From the NCBI GenBank assembly GCA_964035015.1, contig OZ036004.1, positions 10,570,076-10,634,075 on the forward strand: a stretch of 64,000 bases of DNA, read 5' to 3'. The notes below the pieces were generated by a model. The model was given only the letters and a program-made list of their open reading frames with translations. It was not told where the DNA came from and searched no databases. Source of the stretch: Corallium rubrum. Lineage: Eukaryota > Cnidaria > Anthozoa > Scleralcyonacea > Coralliidae. This document shows positions 33,270-45,894 of the stretch, in pieces. Within the stretch, counting starts at the first letter, position 1; every line of letters begins with the position of its first letter. The position numbers and the translations under genes were made by a program.

Positions 33270-34027
33270 TCAGATGTAAATACCCCATCTCATGCGGCAC
33301 CCACCACCACGATTATCGGTGTCATCTCGGTAATAAGGGGTCCAGCTATTGGCTTTGGCGCATAGCAAAGAAGCAGTACCAGCATAACCACACTGACCAC
33401 TGTTGCCATCTGCGCGCCATCGGAAGCACAACTTCATCTTCCTTGCCCACAGACGGTGCACAGATGGCAGTTTGATTTTCCACGACATTTGACAGCCACC
33501 CCCACGGTTATCAGTATCATCTCGGTAGACTGGTGTGTACTTATTCACAGAAGCACAGAGTTGGCGTCTTGCTCCGCCGCCACACTGCCCACCGTTACCG
33601 TCTGGGTACCATCGATAGCATATCTGCACGCGCCTAAACCAAGGTGGACTGTACGGTGACTCTATTCCCCAACTCATGCGACAACCACCACCTCTGTTAT
33701 CCGTATCGTCTCGGTAGTATTGTGTTTCGGAGTTGACGAGTGCGCAGAGATGCCTGGGCTCACCTGCGCCACACTGTCCTCCATGGCCATCGGGATACCA
33801 TCGATAACAGAGTTTGGTGTTGGCTAAGAACCACACTGGGGTCTTGGGTCTTTGTTTACAGTCGTAACCACCAGAACCACAGTGGAATCGCTTTGACTGG
33901 CATGTTGCTTTGCAGCAGTCTCCTCCGTCGAATTTATTAGCAACCGTGTTGCAGGCGTGGTCACACCAACCATCGCCAATATATGAACGTGGGCACCCAT
34001 TCGATGCACGTTTGGAACGTGCGTACA
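33270..34027 (-). CDS. Secreted LNR-domain protein with three cysteine-rich repeats (last exon)
   Basis: On the minus strand an acceptor (TTGTTTCTGTTTTAG) ends at 34028 and the exon stays open for about 252 residues to the stop at 33270. Upstream exon(s), presumably carrying a signal peptide, were not found. First comes a Notch/LIN-12 repeat (CPRSYIGDGWCDHACN, then FDGGDCC, calcium-binding in the family), then TCQSKRFHCGSGGYDCK. Three repeats of about 50 residues follow; each has CYRW or CFRW, GQCG, LCA and the near-invariant YRDDTDNRGGGC plus a tryptophan. Four cysteines per repeat suggest disulfide-bonded extracellular modules. I do not recognise the repeat family. A polyA signal (AATAAA) lies about 155 bp past the stop. 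Confidence 0.75.
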
Positions 34028-34082
34028 CTAAAACAGAAACAAGACATTTTGCCACGGAACACGATAATCAACACCGACATCA

Positions 34083-34715
34083 CCAGAAATTTTGGTCATT
34101 TGTGCCACTGCTCTCTGTCGCCTAATAATATAATTATGTATTCTAATCCGTTTGATTCTATTGTATGCTAGTGTATTCTCATTATGCAGGTCATTGAGTT
34201 CTTTAGAATTTGCCTAAATTGTGCATGTATGTCTATGTAAACAACCTGTAAACGGCTATAAGAACTGTGAAATCAAGCAAGTTCAAACGCTTTTAGAAGT
34301 ACTATGCTAGGGACAAATCAGGATATTTATGTGCTCAGGAAGTAGACTGACTCATGCCAAATGCATTGCGATCTAGAGGCTTCGCATCGCCCGTAACGTT
34401 GTTGGTCAATTTGGCCAATTTCTAGCACCTGTTTACAAAGATTACTAAGGCTAACACTGTGGATAGTGGAGCTTTTAGTGTAAAAATGAGACGAGCTAGG
34501 GAAGTACTTTGTCGTCGAGCTAAGAAAAAGTTTTTTAGTTACAACTGTTGCTTAGTCCATGCTGAAGTCAAATGGATCTGGAGAAAGAAGAAATATATCA
34601 CCGTTTAAGCAAAATTTGAATTATGGTGTGCTCTCATTATTTACTGTTGAGAATCTCCATTATTATAGTCGTTAATGCGCACGTGCGCCACCATCTTGTC
34701 CCAAATTTCTGGCAA
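34083..34715. mobile_element. Inverted-repeat MITE, copy 2
   Basis: Second copy of the element at 2518-3156; it shares AATATAATTATGTATTCTA, GTCATTGAGTTCTTTAGAAT and GGGAAGTACTTTGTCGTC. It lies just upstream of the LNR exon, probably in its intron. Confidence 0.75.
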
Positions 34716-35191
34716 TGAATAATTCATAGAGATGTGCCGGGTACCGGATATAGTTATTTACCGTATAAACCTGATAGTACCAAGCGTAGATATAAGAGTT
34801 AGGGAATAAAAAAAGAATACTATTGTCAGAAATTTGTCAGTATAGCTTACACCTAAAATTTAAAAAAAAACACGTAGGTGTTTTAATTCATTTAAATAAG
34901 GCTTATTCAAAAAGCGTGATCACTGTTGAGACAAATCAATGCATGTGTTACCGGAGTCTAACCTTGTAACATTAAGGGTTAGAAGTAGGATTTAGGTTAG
35001 TGATTACTTGAGATTTGAAAATTAACTAAATTATTTAAGTTTCTTTTGGAAAAATTTGCTCGGGGTATATTCCGCAAAAAGTACCCCTCGATTGGGATGA
35101 AATATCCCTCGGGGTAATTTCTTGTGGAATACCCCTTGCTCCTCTAATTGTGAATTACTCAATCATTAACTGTGAGCCAAATAAATACCAA
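34716..35191. other. No gene seen
   Basis: AT-rich sequence between the MITE and the CACTG-ended element. Confidence 0.5.
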
Positions 35192-35209
35192 CACTGCAAA
35201 AAATCCCTG

Positions 35210-35800
35210 AGTATATTGACTCAAAATCTTGAGTAAAACAATGCACCCACAGTGACTCAAAATATTGAGTAAAATTACTCAAAGTTTTGAGTAGATTTAC
35301 TCAAAATTTGAGTAAAATTGACTCAAACAAAATGCACCCACAGTGACTCAAAATCTTGAGTAAAGTAACATTTTACTCAAAACTATGAGTAAATTTACTC
35401 AAATTTTGAGTAAATTTGACTCACACAAAATGCACCCACAGTGACTCAAAATCTTGAGTAAAGTAACATTTTACTCAAAACTATGAGTAAATTTACTCAA
35501 ATTTTGAGTAAATTTGACTCACACAAAATGCACCCACAGTGACTCAAATTCTTGAGTAAAATAACATTTTACTCAAAGCTATGAGTAAATTTACTCACAG
35601 TTTTGAGTACAATTGACTCACAGCAAATCATCCACAGTGACTCAAAATCTTGAGTAAAGTAACATTTTACTCAAAGCTATGAGTGAATTTACTCAGTTTT
35701 GAGTACAATTGACTCACAGCAAATCACCCACAGTGACTCAAAATCTTGAGTAAATCAGACATTTAATCAAATATTAAGCAAAATCAACTCCCAGTAAAAA
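35210..35800. repeat. Left subterminal TGAGTAAA array
   Basis: About five higher-order units of roughly 108 bp, each with CACCCACAGTGACTCAAAAT, CTTGAGTAAA and TTTACTCAAA words in alternating orientation, so each word pair is a small palindrome. Confidence 0.85.
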
Positions 35801-36327
35801 TATTCTATTCTTTCACTTTTAAAATGTTTAATATGTTTAAAGATATTAAGCTATAATATAATCATAATATGTCTTTGCACAACCAAGTGTCAATAAAGAG
35901 AGGTACAATTATATAATCGGGCTAACTATTTCAACTATTTACAAAGCTTACAATGGCAATCGTTACCATCATGCACATTTAAAATACATTTCTGTAAATA
36001 CCAAAAAAATTATTCAGCAAATTTGGATATTTAAACATAAAAACATAATATGATGATAAAAGACCTAGACATGCCTCAATAATACCTCCATTTATGTTAA
36101 GCAAAACCTTGTAATCGGCAGCAATACATATCTCATTGGCAGACATTACGCTGCCCTGTACGATAATTTTAGGGAAGGGACTTTCATTGGGCCACTATCT
36201 CTTCAATACTTTCTTTATCCTGCAACAACAAATTGAAATAAAATAAATAACTAATACTGTAGATTTACTTAATAAATATCGTTGAACATAGTAGATAATG
36301 TTTGTTTACAAACTTCTGTGTTATTAT

Positions 36328-36329
36328 AA

Positions 36330-36369
<40 letters not shown>
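36328..36369 (+). repeat. (TA)n microsatellite
   Basis: Uninterrupted AT alternation of about 40 bp. Confidence 0.9.
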
Positions 36370-36372
<3 letters not shown>

Positions 36373-36384
36373 ATTATAAGAGAG

Positions 36385-36455
36385 TGTAAACCAGGAATCG
36401 AACCTGAAGCTTCCGAATCAATGCATTGGCACTCTGAGAGGTTAGAGCACTGATG
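36385..36455 (-). repeat. Degraded tRNA-derived fragment
   Basis: The minus strand contains a good B-box (GGTTCGATTCC) about 35 bases after TCAGAGTGCC, but the A-box is poor and the acceptor does not pair. Probably a SINE relic of a family other than the one at 0.8 kb. Confidence 0.35.
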
Positions 36456-36559
36456 CATTGATTGAGATACCTCAGTTGTGATTCCCATGCAATTGGGGCA
36501 ACCCTTCTAAGGTGGACACCTCTCTAAGGTGGACACCTCTCTAAATGGATACCAAATTT

Positions 36560-36907
36560 GGTCCACAGTTTTTAGTTCCCTGTTTAGAGGATGGAAAAAC
36601 AGTTCGCTGGAAATTGCCGCAAATACTATTTGGTCAATATTGGGACTGGAACTACAGTACTTGATGTGATGTCATTTCCTCATGAATTCCATTGTTGACA
36701 ATGGAATTCATGAGGAAATGACATCACATCAAGTAGTTCCAGTCTCAATATTGACCAAATAGCATTTGCGGCAATTTCCAGCGAATAGGACATTTTGCCA
36801 ATGTTCAAAGAGATATATCTTGGAAACAAAACGACCAAATCAAAAACTGTAAAATAGCTTTACAACTGTTTTTCTGACTTCTAAACAGGGAACTAAAAAC
36901 TGTGGAG
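36560..36907. repeat. Nested inverted repeat
   Basis: The inner pair TTCGCTGGAAATTGCCGC/GCGGCAATTTCCAGCGAA (36603-36785) is nearly perfect over 90-bp arms around TTGTTGACAATGGAATTC. The outer pair CCACAGTTTTTAGTTCCCTG is mirrored at about 36888-36907. The right arm has about 75 extra bases. Confidence 0.8.
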
Positions 36908-37309
36908 GGTTTACATGCACTTTAAGTTCTTTCCATCAAATTTCTCTAAGTAACACAATGGAGTCTTTGTATGCCTGTGTTTACAAAATTGATTAACTTG
37001 GTTTGTGAGAGTTATTTGTATCTCAATAAAAGAAAAACGAAAACTTACAGATATAAACTGGACAAAATCATTATGCCCAGTCTGTCCTTTCCGAGCTGCA
37101 AAAGCATTGCTACTAACTTCAGCTGAAGTTCAGCACGTTCATCTACACAAAAAGAAACAGCCAGATTTACTTCATATATATTTGAATTTGAAAAGTGGAT
37201 CATATACTAATGTTCATTAAAATATCTTTAAAAATTTCTAACAATAAATGTCATTGAACAACCTCCCAAAACTGATTAATAATTCATAAGCTTATTCAAA
37301 GGTCTCCAA

Positions 37310-40200
37310 TTTGTACTGTAATAATAACACTACATTTTAAATTCAAAATTATCTTTAAGTGGACTTGACTCATTTACTTTTCCAATTCTAAACACATTGT
37401 ATTTAATTCTTCAGTTTACAGTATAGTGCAAAATTGTTGAAATGTTCTTTCTTCTTGAAAAAATAGGTCATTGCAGATTGCCATAAATTTATGTATCTCC
37501 TCTTTGTCGGGCGGCTTACATAAAGTATGCCACCCAAAAGAGGTGCTGGTAAAAGGCGGCCATAGGCCACCTTGCCAACAACAAATAAATTGCATCAACA
37601 TAAATGTATAGGTGTCTTTAATCCTGGCTTTGCAGCACTCACCTACAGGCGGCTCCTTAAAAAGGGCCACCTGGATGAGCTAATGGTAAAAGGCGGCATT
37701 AGCCACCCTCCCAAAAAGCTGATAAACAACACTGCCAGTGCAGGATCAAGCCACTATATCTACAATGTCTATTTAGTTATTGCCAATTCAAATCTTATAA
37801 TTATTTCCCATCATTAATTAATTGGCCCTTTGCTCTCAAGAAAATTTGCACTGTAATAATCACACTGCATCTTAAATTCAAAATTATCTTTAAGTGGACT
37901 TGACTCATTTACTTTTCCAATTCTAAACACATTATATTAAATTCTTCAGTTTCTAGTATAGTGCAAAATTGTTGAAATGTTTTTTCTTCTTGAAAAAATA
38001 GGTCATTGCAGATTGCCATAAATTTATGTATCTCCTCTTCGTCGGGCGGCTTACATAAGTATGCCACCCAAAAGAGGTGCTGGTAAAAGGCGGCCATAGG
38101 CCACCTTGCCAACAACAAATAAATTGCATCAACATAAATGTATAGGTGTCTTTAATCCTGGCTTTGCAGCACTCACCTACAGGCGGCTCCTTAAAAAGGG
38201 CCACCTGGATGAGCTAATGGTAAAAGGCGGCATTAGCCACCCTCCCAAAAAGCTGATAAACAACACTGCCAGTGCAGGATCAAGCCACTATATCTACAAT
38301 GTCTATTTAGTTATTGCCAATTCAAATCTTACAATTATTTCCAATCAAATTAATTGACCCTTTGCTCTCAAGAAAATTTGTACTGTAATAATAACACTAC
38401 ATTTTAAATTCAAAATTATCTTTAAGTGGACTTGACTCATTTACTTTTCCAATTCTAAACACATTATATTTAATTCTTCAGTTTACAGTATAGTGCAAAA
38501 TTGTTGAAATGTTTTTTTTTTCTTGAAAAAATAGGTCATTGCCAAGGTTCGAATTAGTTGAGAAAAAATGATGTGCAACTTTTTTTCAAAAATATGTGCA
38601 CTTGGCCGCGCCACACTATCAATAAGTGAGAGACTGGGGCAAGTCTAATATGGTTCTGACATTAGGTAACTTTAAATGCATTTTTAATCGCTTTCAGACT
38701 TGATCAGAAAAGTAGGCATGCTGGTGTGCTGTGTTGGATGTGTCGTTTTTCTTCTTGTTTTTCTGGGGATAATCATGGCCTCCAAATCCAATGCATTTGA
38801 GATTGGCATAATCAATAGCAGTCCGATAATATGCAGAATGTTTGAAAATTGTAGTTTAGTAGCTGGTGAGGAAAATATGGCAACCCAAACATCCTGGTAT
38901 GGAATAGCATTGCTATATGTCTCCGAAATTAACAGCTTCAGCGAACTCCATTCTGTAAGCATTGTTTCTCTAGATGTTTCTCTAGACACATTTCTCAACA
39001 GTGTTTACTTTGCTGGTACAGCCTTTTGATAAAGAAGCCATAGTAAAGCACGGAGTAAAGAGAGCAATTTCAATTGAACAGCTTTTTCAAAAAGCAAAAC
39101 AAAGCACTAAAGCCAAATATGGGACATCCGATTATTATCATAAGGCCTGGTGACAGCTAAAAAATCACACCTGTCATGGTGGCTAAAAATATCACACCTT
39201 GACCTGACACCTCACACCTGAGATAAAAAGAACTTTATCTATGTCAAAGATTCGCGAACATGCTGCTAGATCAAAGCTGATTCAAAGGGTTTCAAAGCGA
39301 AAGTGCTTTTTATAAAATCATAAGATGACAGATTGGCAATGCATTACCGTCCCAAGTCTGATTTTTTTTTTGCACATCGTTTTGAAAAGTGATATGCAAT
39401 TTTCACTATTTAGGCCAAAACGATGTGCACATTGCACATTGCACACCGTTAATTCGAACTCTGGTCATTGCAGATTGCCATAAATTTATGTATCTCCTCT
39501 TTGTCGGGCGGCTTACATAAAGTATGCCACCCAAAAGAGGTGCTGGTAAAAGGCGGCCATAGGCCACCTTCCAACAACAAATAAATTGCATCAACATAAA
39601 TGTATAGGTGTCTTTAATCCTGGCTTTGCAGCACTCACCTACAGGCAGCTCCTTAAAAAGGGCCACCTGGATGAGCTAATGGTAAAAGGCGGCATTAGCC
39701 ACCCTCCCAAAAAGCTGATAAACAACACTGCCAGTGCAGGATCAAGCCACTATATCTACAATGTCTATTTAGTTATTGCCAATTCAAATGTTATAATTAT
39801 TTCCAATCAAATTAATTGGCCCTTTGCTCTCAAGAAATTTGTACTGTAATAATCACACTGCATCTTAAATTCAAAATTATCTTTAAGTGGACTGATTCAT
39901 TTACTTTTCCAATTCTAAACACAATACATTGTATTTGATTCTTCAGTTTATAGTGCAAAATTGTTGAAATGTTTTTTCTTCTCGAAAAAATAGGTCATTG
40001 CAGATTGCTATAAATTTATGTATGTCCTCTTTATCGGGTGGCTTACAGAAGTATGCCACCCAAAAGAGGTGCTGGTAAAAGATGGCCATCGGCCATCTTG
40101 TCAACAACAAATAAATTGCATTTATTTAACATACCAAAATGTATAGGTGGCTTTAATCCTGGATAATTAGCATCACTCACTTACAGGCTTGCAAAATAAA
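37310..40200. repeat. Tandem array of 536-bp units with a recurring minus-strand frame
   Basis: Units start at about 37310, 37846 and 38383 (TTTGCACTGTAATAATCACAC or the like), with a fourth, partial one at 39841. The third is split by the insert at 38543-39463. Each unit has minus-strand frames with EEIHKFMAICNDLFFQEE, FQQFCTIL and EFNIMCLELEK, and another with ECCKARIKDTYTFMLMQF. The frames shift between units (for example KPPDKEE versus KPPDEEE), so coding is not certain. No family was recognised. Confidence 0.7.
38543..39463. mobile_element. hAT-like non-autonomous insert with exact 8-bp target duplication
   Basis: The ends are CAAGGTTCGAATTA and TAATTCGAACTCTG. GTCATTGC is directly repeated on both sides (38535-38542 and 39464-39471), and the other 536-bp units show the uninterrupted site. 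An 8-bp duplication and CARRG ends fit hAT. The internal 109-residue frame resembles no transposase. Confidence 0.8.
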
Positions 40201-41049
40201 GCTGGCACATACACATATTGGACTGGAGATCACAGTTTAATAAATAAGCATCTTTTTGGAAGTGACTGGCCATTTACAGTGTATGGGGTGTACAAGATCA
40301 GATAAAATTTATCCAAGGTCATTAAAAGTTGACCTTGACAAATGTTCATTTTTCAAAGTCACAAAAATTAATGTCATCATTTATATAGATGATAAAACAT
40401 TTCAGTTTGAAAATGTCGGACAGTCTGATCGCACAAATTTAGCTGATCTGTAATAAAAAGAGATCTCACTGATCTCACTTTTGGATGGGCTATAGAATTT
40501 TTGCTTTTTGATAGACTGGATCATGAAAATTTTTGAATTCAGACAAATGATTTTCCCAACAGCTACACCCCATAAATAATAACCGGGTCTCTAAAAACTT
40601 CTAGTTATTTTATAATAATTAATTTCACAAACCTGACTTCATGATCATTCCCTTGATCACTACCCTCATTGACATTGCTTTGCTCATTGTTGTCATTGGC
40701 TATTAGTGCTAAGAATCTTCCTCATTGTTCTCTGGATTTTTTGTTGTGTTGTTTTGTTGGTCATTTAACTTCTGCAAGGCCTGAAGGAATTTCAATTTTC
40801 ATCCTATCTCCAATAAATGGTATCATGAGCTCTCTCAGGTAGAACAGTTAAGGAATTTCCATCAATCTTGTTCTCTTTATTAGTATAAATTTAAAACAGA
40901 ATAAGCTTCAGCATACTGTAACTCTACAATCAACTAGCATGTTTAGTTGTTATGATTAAGTAACAATAGAGTCTGCATCGACATAATGTTTAAATTCAAA
41001 ATGAAATATACCAAAGTCAGTGTACTGTTGGAACATGGAATACAGTTGA

Positions 41050-41085
41050 CTAACATTTCGAGCAAAGGCACTTGATCTTTGTCAA
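41050..41085 (-). repeat. Degraded retroelement tail motif
   Basis: CTAACATTTCGAGCAAAGGC is a mutated form of the CTAACGTTTCGAGCGAAGG motif at 28596 and 50663. Confidence 0.4.
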
Positions 41086-42539
41086 TTCTTAGTAAAAGGC
41101 CCTTGGCCTTTATGAGATGGAAATGCTTCCCTCTAACTAAGAACCTGCGCTTGAAACAAAGTGATAAACATCTATGTTTCGACAGTAAAGTAAAACTAAC
41201 ATTGCAATACGGTATTTTGATTTCTATTATTAATATATGGCTATGGTTCGCGCGCGGTTTTAATTTAATTTGTCTACAATTTGATTGGTTCTTTGATTTA
41301 CTGTAAAATCTTTTATAACCGATTCTTCCATTCATAAAGACTTCGCAAACAAATCCACACTAGTTTGAAAGTATTGCTAGTACTAGTCTAAACTTACAAC
41401 AAAAGAGCAGAAAAATTAGTACGGAAAGAAATAAACGGAGAATATTTCTTCAGGAGCGGGTTAAAATTGAATAAGACTTGAACCCGACAGCTAAGTATTT
41501 TTATACCTCTCCACTACGAATGACTCAAAATTCGTATAAATGAACGACGAGAGAACTTTCTACGCGCTGAATTTTGGAGCCCCGTATAAAATAAAATCTG
41601 GCACAAATCCGAAGTGATACGCATTGAATGTATGTCTAGTCAAGAAGACAATTGCTCAGCAAACAATGGGCAATTATCTTCTTGACCAGACCACGCTTTC
41701 CGCCTGGTATATCAATAGCTACATTGAATGTCTGTTGCGCTTTCTCAAAGTTAAGAGTTGTGTTTCAACTGTTGAGTTGTCTGTTCGGTTTTGTTACAAT
41801 ATTTTAAGCGTCCGATTCGTTCAGTCAGAGCATGCAAGTTGCTCCCAATAGATCCACCATGCCAAATAGCCATTACATTAAGTTAGTTATTTCTCAAAGA
41901 TATTTACAAGACATACCTTTAAATACGTCGCAATATTCTTTAAATCCATTGCCCACTAACCATTCTTGGACTTCCTGAATCGACTTCACTATATTGTATT
42001 CGTTATACTCTTCTCAAGAGAACGCGCGCTCGAACCTTTACTAGATGCTGTCAAGATGGGAGGCAGAGAAAGAATGAAACCAACGCCGTGACGCCGATTC
42101 GTGCTGGTCAGGTAGCGCGGCAGATTTAAAAAGAGTGATCGACGGATGTTCTCAATTGTCGCGGATGTTTTTCGGATGCAATGATTGGTTGAAGTACCAG
42201 AGTGTAGCGTTACCAACGTCATCGCTGCATCGCATCCTGGCAAAACCCCACTTGGTGATTGAAGATTCGTCGAATGAAAGAAAATAAAGGATGTCAGGAC
42301 AGTCAGGTTGTCAGTTTAAGCCACGTTTTGGTTAGGAGCAATAAGAAATATGGCGTGGTTAACACGATGGTTCTTACACGCTAAATAAAACGTATAACTA
42401 TCGTTGCCCGGTTTTGTAAAATCTTCAGCTCTTGTATTAGCCAAGTGCCAATGGCGAAACGCGTGTCATTTGATAGACTGAAGGATCAAATCTTTAAAAT
42501 AAACAGACCTAACAGCTGACTTATAAGTTTTAATCGAAA

Positions 42540-42625
42540 TATAGATCGTCAGAGAGAAAACGATCTCTGTTTCGGCAGTATATCTAGCCTTACTATATTT
42601 CGATTGTTGTTTTAACACTGCCCAC
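42540..42625 (+). repeat. Retroelement tail fragment, inverted
   Basis: It contains GTCAGAGAGAAAACGATC, CTGTTTCGGCAGTATATC and CCTTACTATATTTCGATTG, the inverse of the repeat at 28500-28640, with the GACGAAGG core missing. Confidence 0.5.
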
Positions 42626-43204
42626 GCATAATTTTTCAGTTCACAAAGAATAAAATACAAATAAACCGCAAAACATGATGACCATTAGAATGAAATCACC
42701 GCTAATTAATTCAGACAAGGCTCTTATTAATGATCTAAAAAAATTACGGGAAGAGAGAAAGTTCTTTGGATAATTAAGGACTATATATAGGTACCGCATT
42801 GTATTATATAATAAGAAGAATTTATGTTTTCATGAAGGCTGTAAAGATATTGAACGTGAGACAAGCTATAGTTCTGTTGAAAACGCGTTGTGCCACCGCA
42901 CCGTGACGACAAAGCCCGGCCGCATTTTGAGTGTTGGTTCAAGCGAGTCTCGAGACAGCATAAAGGCTGCATAAAGGTTTGGCTGTAATACCAACTGACA
43001 AGCGATTTGTTGCCCTACGATACAGAGTTGACTGTATGCAATGAATATGAAGACTATGAACAGTATATTGTGAACTTTAAGATGTAATAGATTTATTTTA
43101 CATATAGTTTTTACATATAGTAAACATTGCTTGTATTTACTGTATATAATTATGTTATACAGTATTTATATTATGATAAAATGTTTCATTGTTCACTCTT
43201 AAAC

Positions 43205-44080
43205 CATTGCTCACTACTGAGAATTCGAGTAATATATTGTACTCAACTTGAGTAAAGTTACTAATTTTACTCAATATTTCACTTTACTCAGAGTTTGAGT
43301 AAAGTATTTTACTTAACATTTCAGTTTACTCAGGGTTTGAGTAAAGAGCTTTTGTTTTACTCAGGCCTTGAGTAACGTCAAGAGTAAAGTGTAGTCAATT
43401 TACTCAAGACTTGAGTAAAGTGAAGTATTTTACTCAATATTTCACTTTACTCAGTGTTTGAGTGAAGTATTTTACTCAATATTTCAGTTTACTCAGAGTT
43501 TGAGTAAAGTGCTTTTGTTTTACTCAGGCCTTGAGTAAAGTCAAGAGTAAAGTGTAGTCAATTTACTCAAGAGTTGAGTAAAGTGAAGTATTTTACTCAA
43601 TATTTCACTTTACTCAGTGTTTGAGTGAAGTATTTTACTCAATATTTCAGTTTACTCAGAGTTTGAGTAAAGTGCTTTTGTTTTACTCAGGCCTTGAGTA
43701 AATTGAAATTAGTTTACTCAAGACTTGAGTAAGTTGTCTAACTCAACATTTCACTTTACTCAGAATTTGAGTAAAACTGGTATTTTACTCAAACAAATGC
43801 GTAACTTTACTCACTTTTGCTTTACTCGCGGATTTGAGTAAAGTTAAACTGATGAATTACTCAGTTCGTGAGTCAACTTACTCAAGTCTTTGAGTAGAAA
43901 TACTCATCGAGTCATTTGACTCAATACGTGAGTTTACATTTACTCAAACGACTGAGTAGAAATACTCATGCATTTTCTGTCTGAGTAAAATTACTCAATA
44001 TTTTGAGTAAGACTTCAACATTACTCAATAAATGAGTAATTTTACTCAAAAATTGAGTAATTTTACTCAATTGCGAAAAT
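43205..44080. repeat. Right subterminal TGAGTAAA array
   Basis: Words of TTTACTCA/TGAGTAAA repeat every 15-40 bp, with two copies of a roughly 190-bp higher-order unit (GCTTTTGTTTTACTCAGGCC, TTGAGTAAAGTCAAGAG). It mirrors the left array. Confidence 0.85.
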
Positions 44081-44095
44081 GCTTTTTTTGCAGTG

Positions 44096-45894
44096 AAGTA
44101 TTCATATGTATGTACCTACGCACCCACAACAACCAGCAACAGTGAATGATTGACAGACGTGGTCATCTTCGAAACCGATGGACGAACATCATCATCACCT
44201 AATGCGTAACTATTTTTGTTGTTATTGGTGGTGGTGGTGGTGGTGTGGTGGTGGTGTTAGTGTTTTTGTTGGGGTCAGGTGGCCGAAATCGCGAAAACTT
44301 TGAGTTTGAGAAAATAAATCCTCCAAATTAAGACAAGAACAGAGTTATAGAGAAAAGAAAAAAAATTCTACTTACCGATGCCAGTTTCGGCTTCATGTTC
44401 TGAGTTTTCACCCTAATCAAACAGAAGAAACGGAAAGCAAGAATACAAATGTTGAATGCTGCTACAGTAGACTGAGTAGATTTTTAGCATCAGAAATACT
44501 GACTAAAATACTAAATAATGTAACTATGCACTCGAGTGGAGAATAGACGCTACGCCGAGTGACGAACCGTGCGGTCTTCGGTCTTTAAGATCTACGACAT
44601 CAAGCTCAACGTTAACGACGACGTCCTTTAAACAAAAGAATTCTTTTTGCAAAACAACAATGAATAATTTTCGTCCTTAGAGTAATTACAACGTCGTCCT
44701 CGTTCTTTATACTGTACAACGCTATGCACTTATAGAGCATTTTCACGTCTTCAGGACGACGCCAACGGCCAAAAAATGAGAACTGTTGCTTGAGACTGAC
44801 TTCAATACAGACACTGGGATCATTTTAGCAATACTGGGGCGTTTTGGAAGTCATTAAACTGGCTTCAAATATCAAATATAGTCAGTTAACCGCGACTTCT
44901 AATTAAATTGTAAAACTTCTCTTGCTTTTAAACCGCCGTCGTCGTCCTAGCACCTTAAAGTCCTATATAGTCCGACGATCCGACGACGAAGCCCTTGATC
45001 ATGTTCAATCACATTTTGCTATTTCCAAAAACACTGTCGGATATTCAAGTATGCCCATTGTGGTGGGAGAAAACTCGGCGACTGACGAATGCTCGATATA
45101 CATTCTTTAAAAAATCTGTATTTTAAGAGAAAATCGATCAGAAAGTCGACCAATTTTAAAATACGTAAGAGGAGATTTTTTACAAAGTAATCAGATTGCC
45201 GGAATGCTGAGAAGGCGATAGAACAATGCTGGCAATATGGCGGCGTCGTTTCGTGTCGATAGATAGATAGATAGAAAATTTTATTTAAAGGAGTGTGTCG
45301 TTTGAAAATGATGCAGTTTTTAACGCAAATTGCAACTGGATGGGGAGATTTTTGGTAGATAATTAGTCAATTTAATCTTCAAGAAGTAAGGAGATGGATT
45401 TAACAAGATGAATTTATAATAAACAAAGAATTACAAGCGATGCAATGTTTAGTGGCATTTGTTTTGACTGGACTGTCATGAAAGGTATGGTTGAATTTGT
45501 ACTGATTTTCTAGCCAATAACCTGCTTCTGATCAGACTAGAAAATATTAAAAACAAACCTGACATACTCAACTTACAGCAAATCATATATTAACAGAACT
45601 AGCGTGTTTGTCCAACATTAATTTTGCAGATTTTTACAAACGATTTCAAAATTTACTGATTTATTTGGAAAGGTGATTAAATGCATGTTTGGCTATAGCT
45701 TTAAAACTAAATGGAAATATTGAACTACAGTATATGTTCTGTTTTTTAAGATATATTTTCTGCAATTCAATGTATCGATTTTAAAATCCACACGCTAAAT
45801 AGGTTTGAATTTAGTTTTTACTGCTCTTGCCAAATGTGACTTAAATTACACCATTGGTTCATTCGTAAAACATACTTTCAGCAGTTATAAATCA
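44096..45894. other. No gene seen
   Basis: AT-rich, with a short GGT microsatellite (44226-44256) and a GATA run (about 45260) followed by AAAATTTTATTTAAAGGAG, which looks like a LINE 3' tail. Confidence 0.5.

Larger units (their letters stand above)
35192..44095. mobile_element. 8.9 kb CACTG-ended element with mirrored TGAGTAAA arrays (EnSpm/CACTA-like candidate)
   Basis: It starts CACTGCAAAAAA and ends TTTTTTGCAGTG. Next to both ends are long arrays of TTTACTCA/TGAGTAAA words: 35210-35800 at the left and 43205-44080 at the right. CACTR ends plus dense subterminal repeats are the signature of EnSpm/CACTA transposons. No matching target duplication was found. The interior has 536-bp tandem units, a fold-back, a hAT-like insert and retroelement tail fragments, but no recognisable transposase, so it is non-autonomous or decayed. 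Confidence 0.6.

Noticed and set aside
33456..34171. Plus-strand frames opposite the LNR exon
   Set aside because: Shadows of the cysteine-rich minus-strand exon.
38700..39029. 109-residue membrane protein
   Set aside because: It lies inside the hAT-like insert, has overlapping frames on both strands, and no recognised family.
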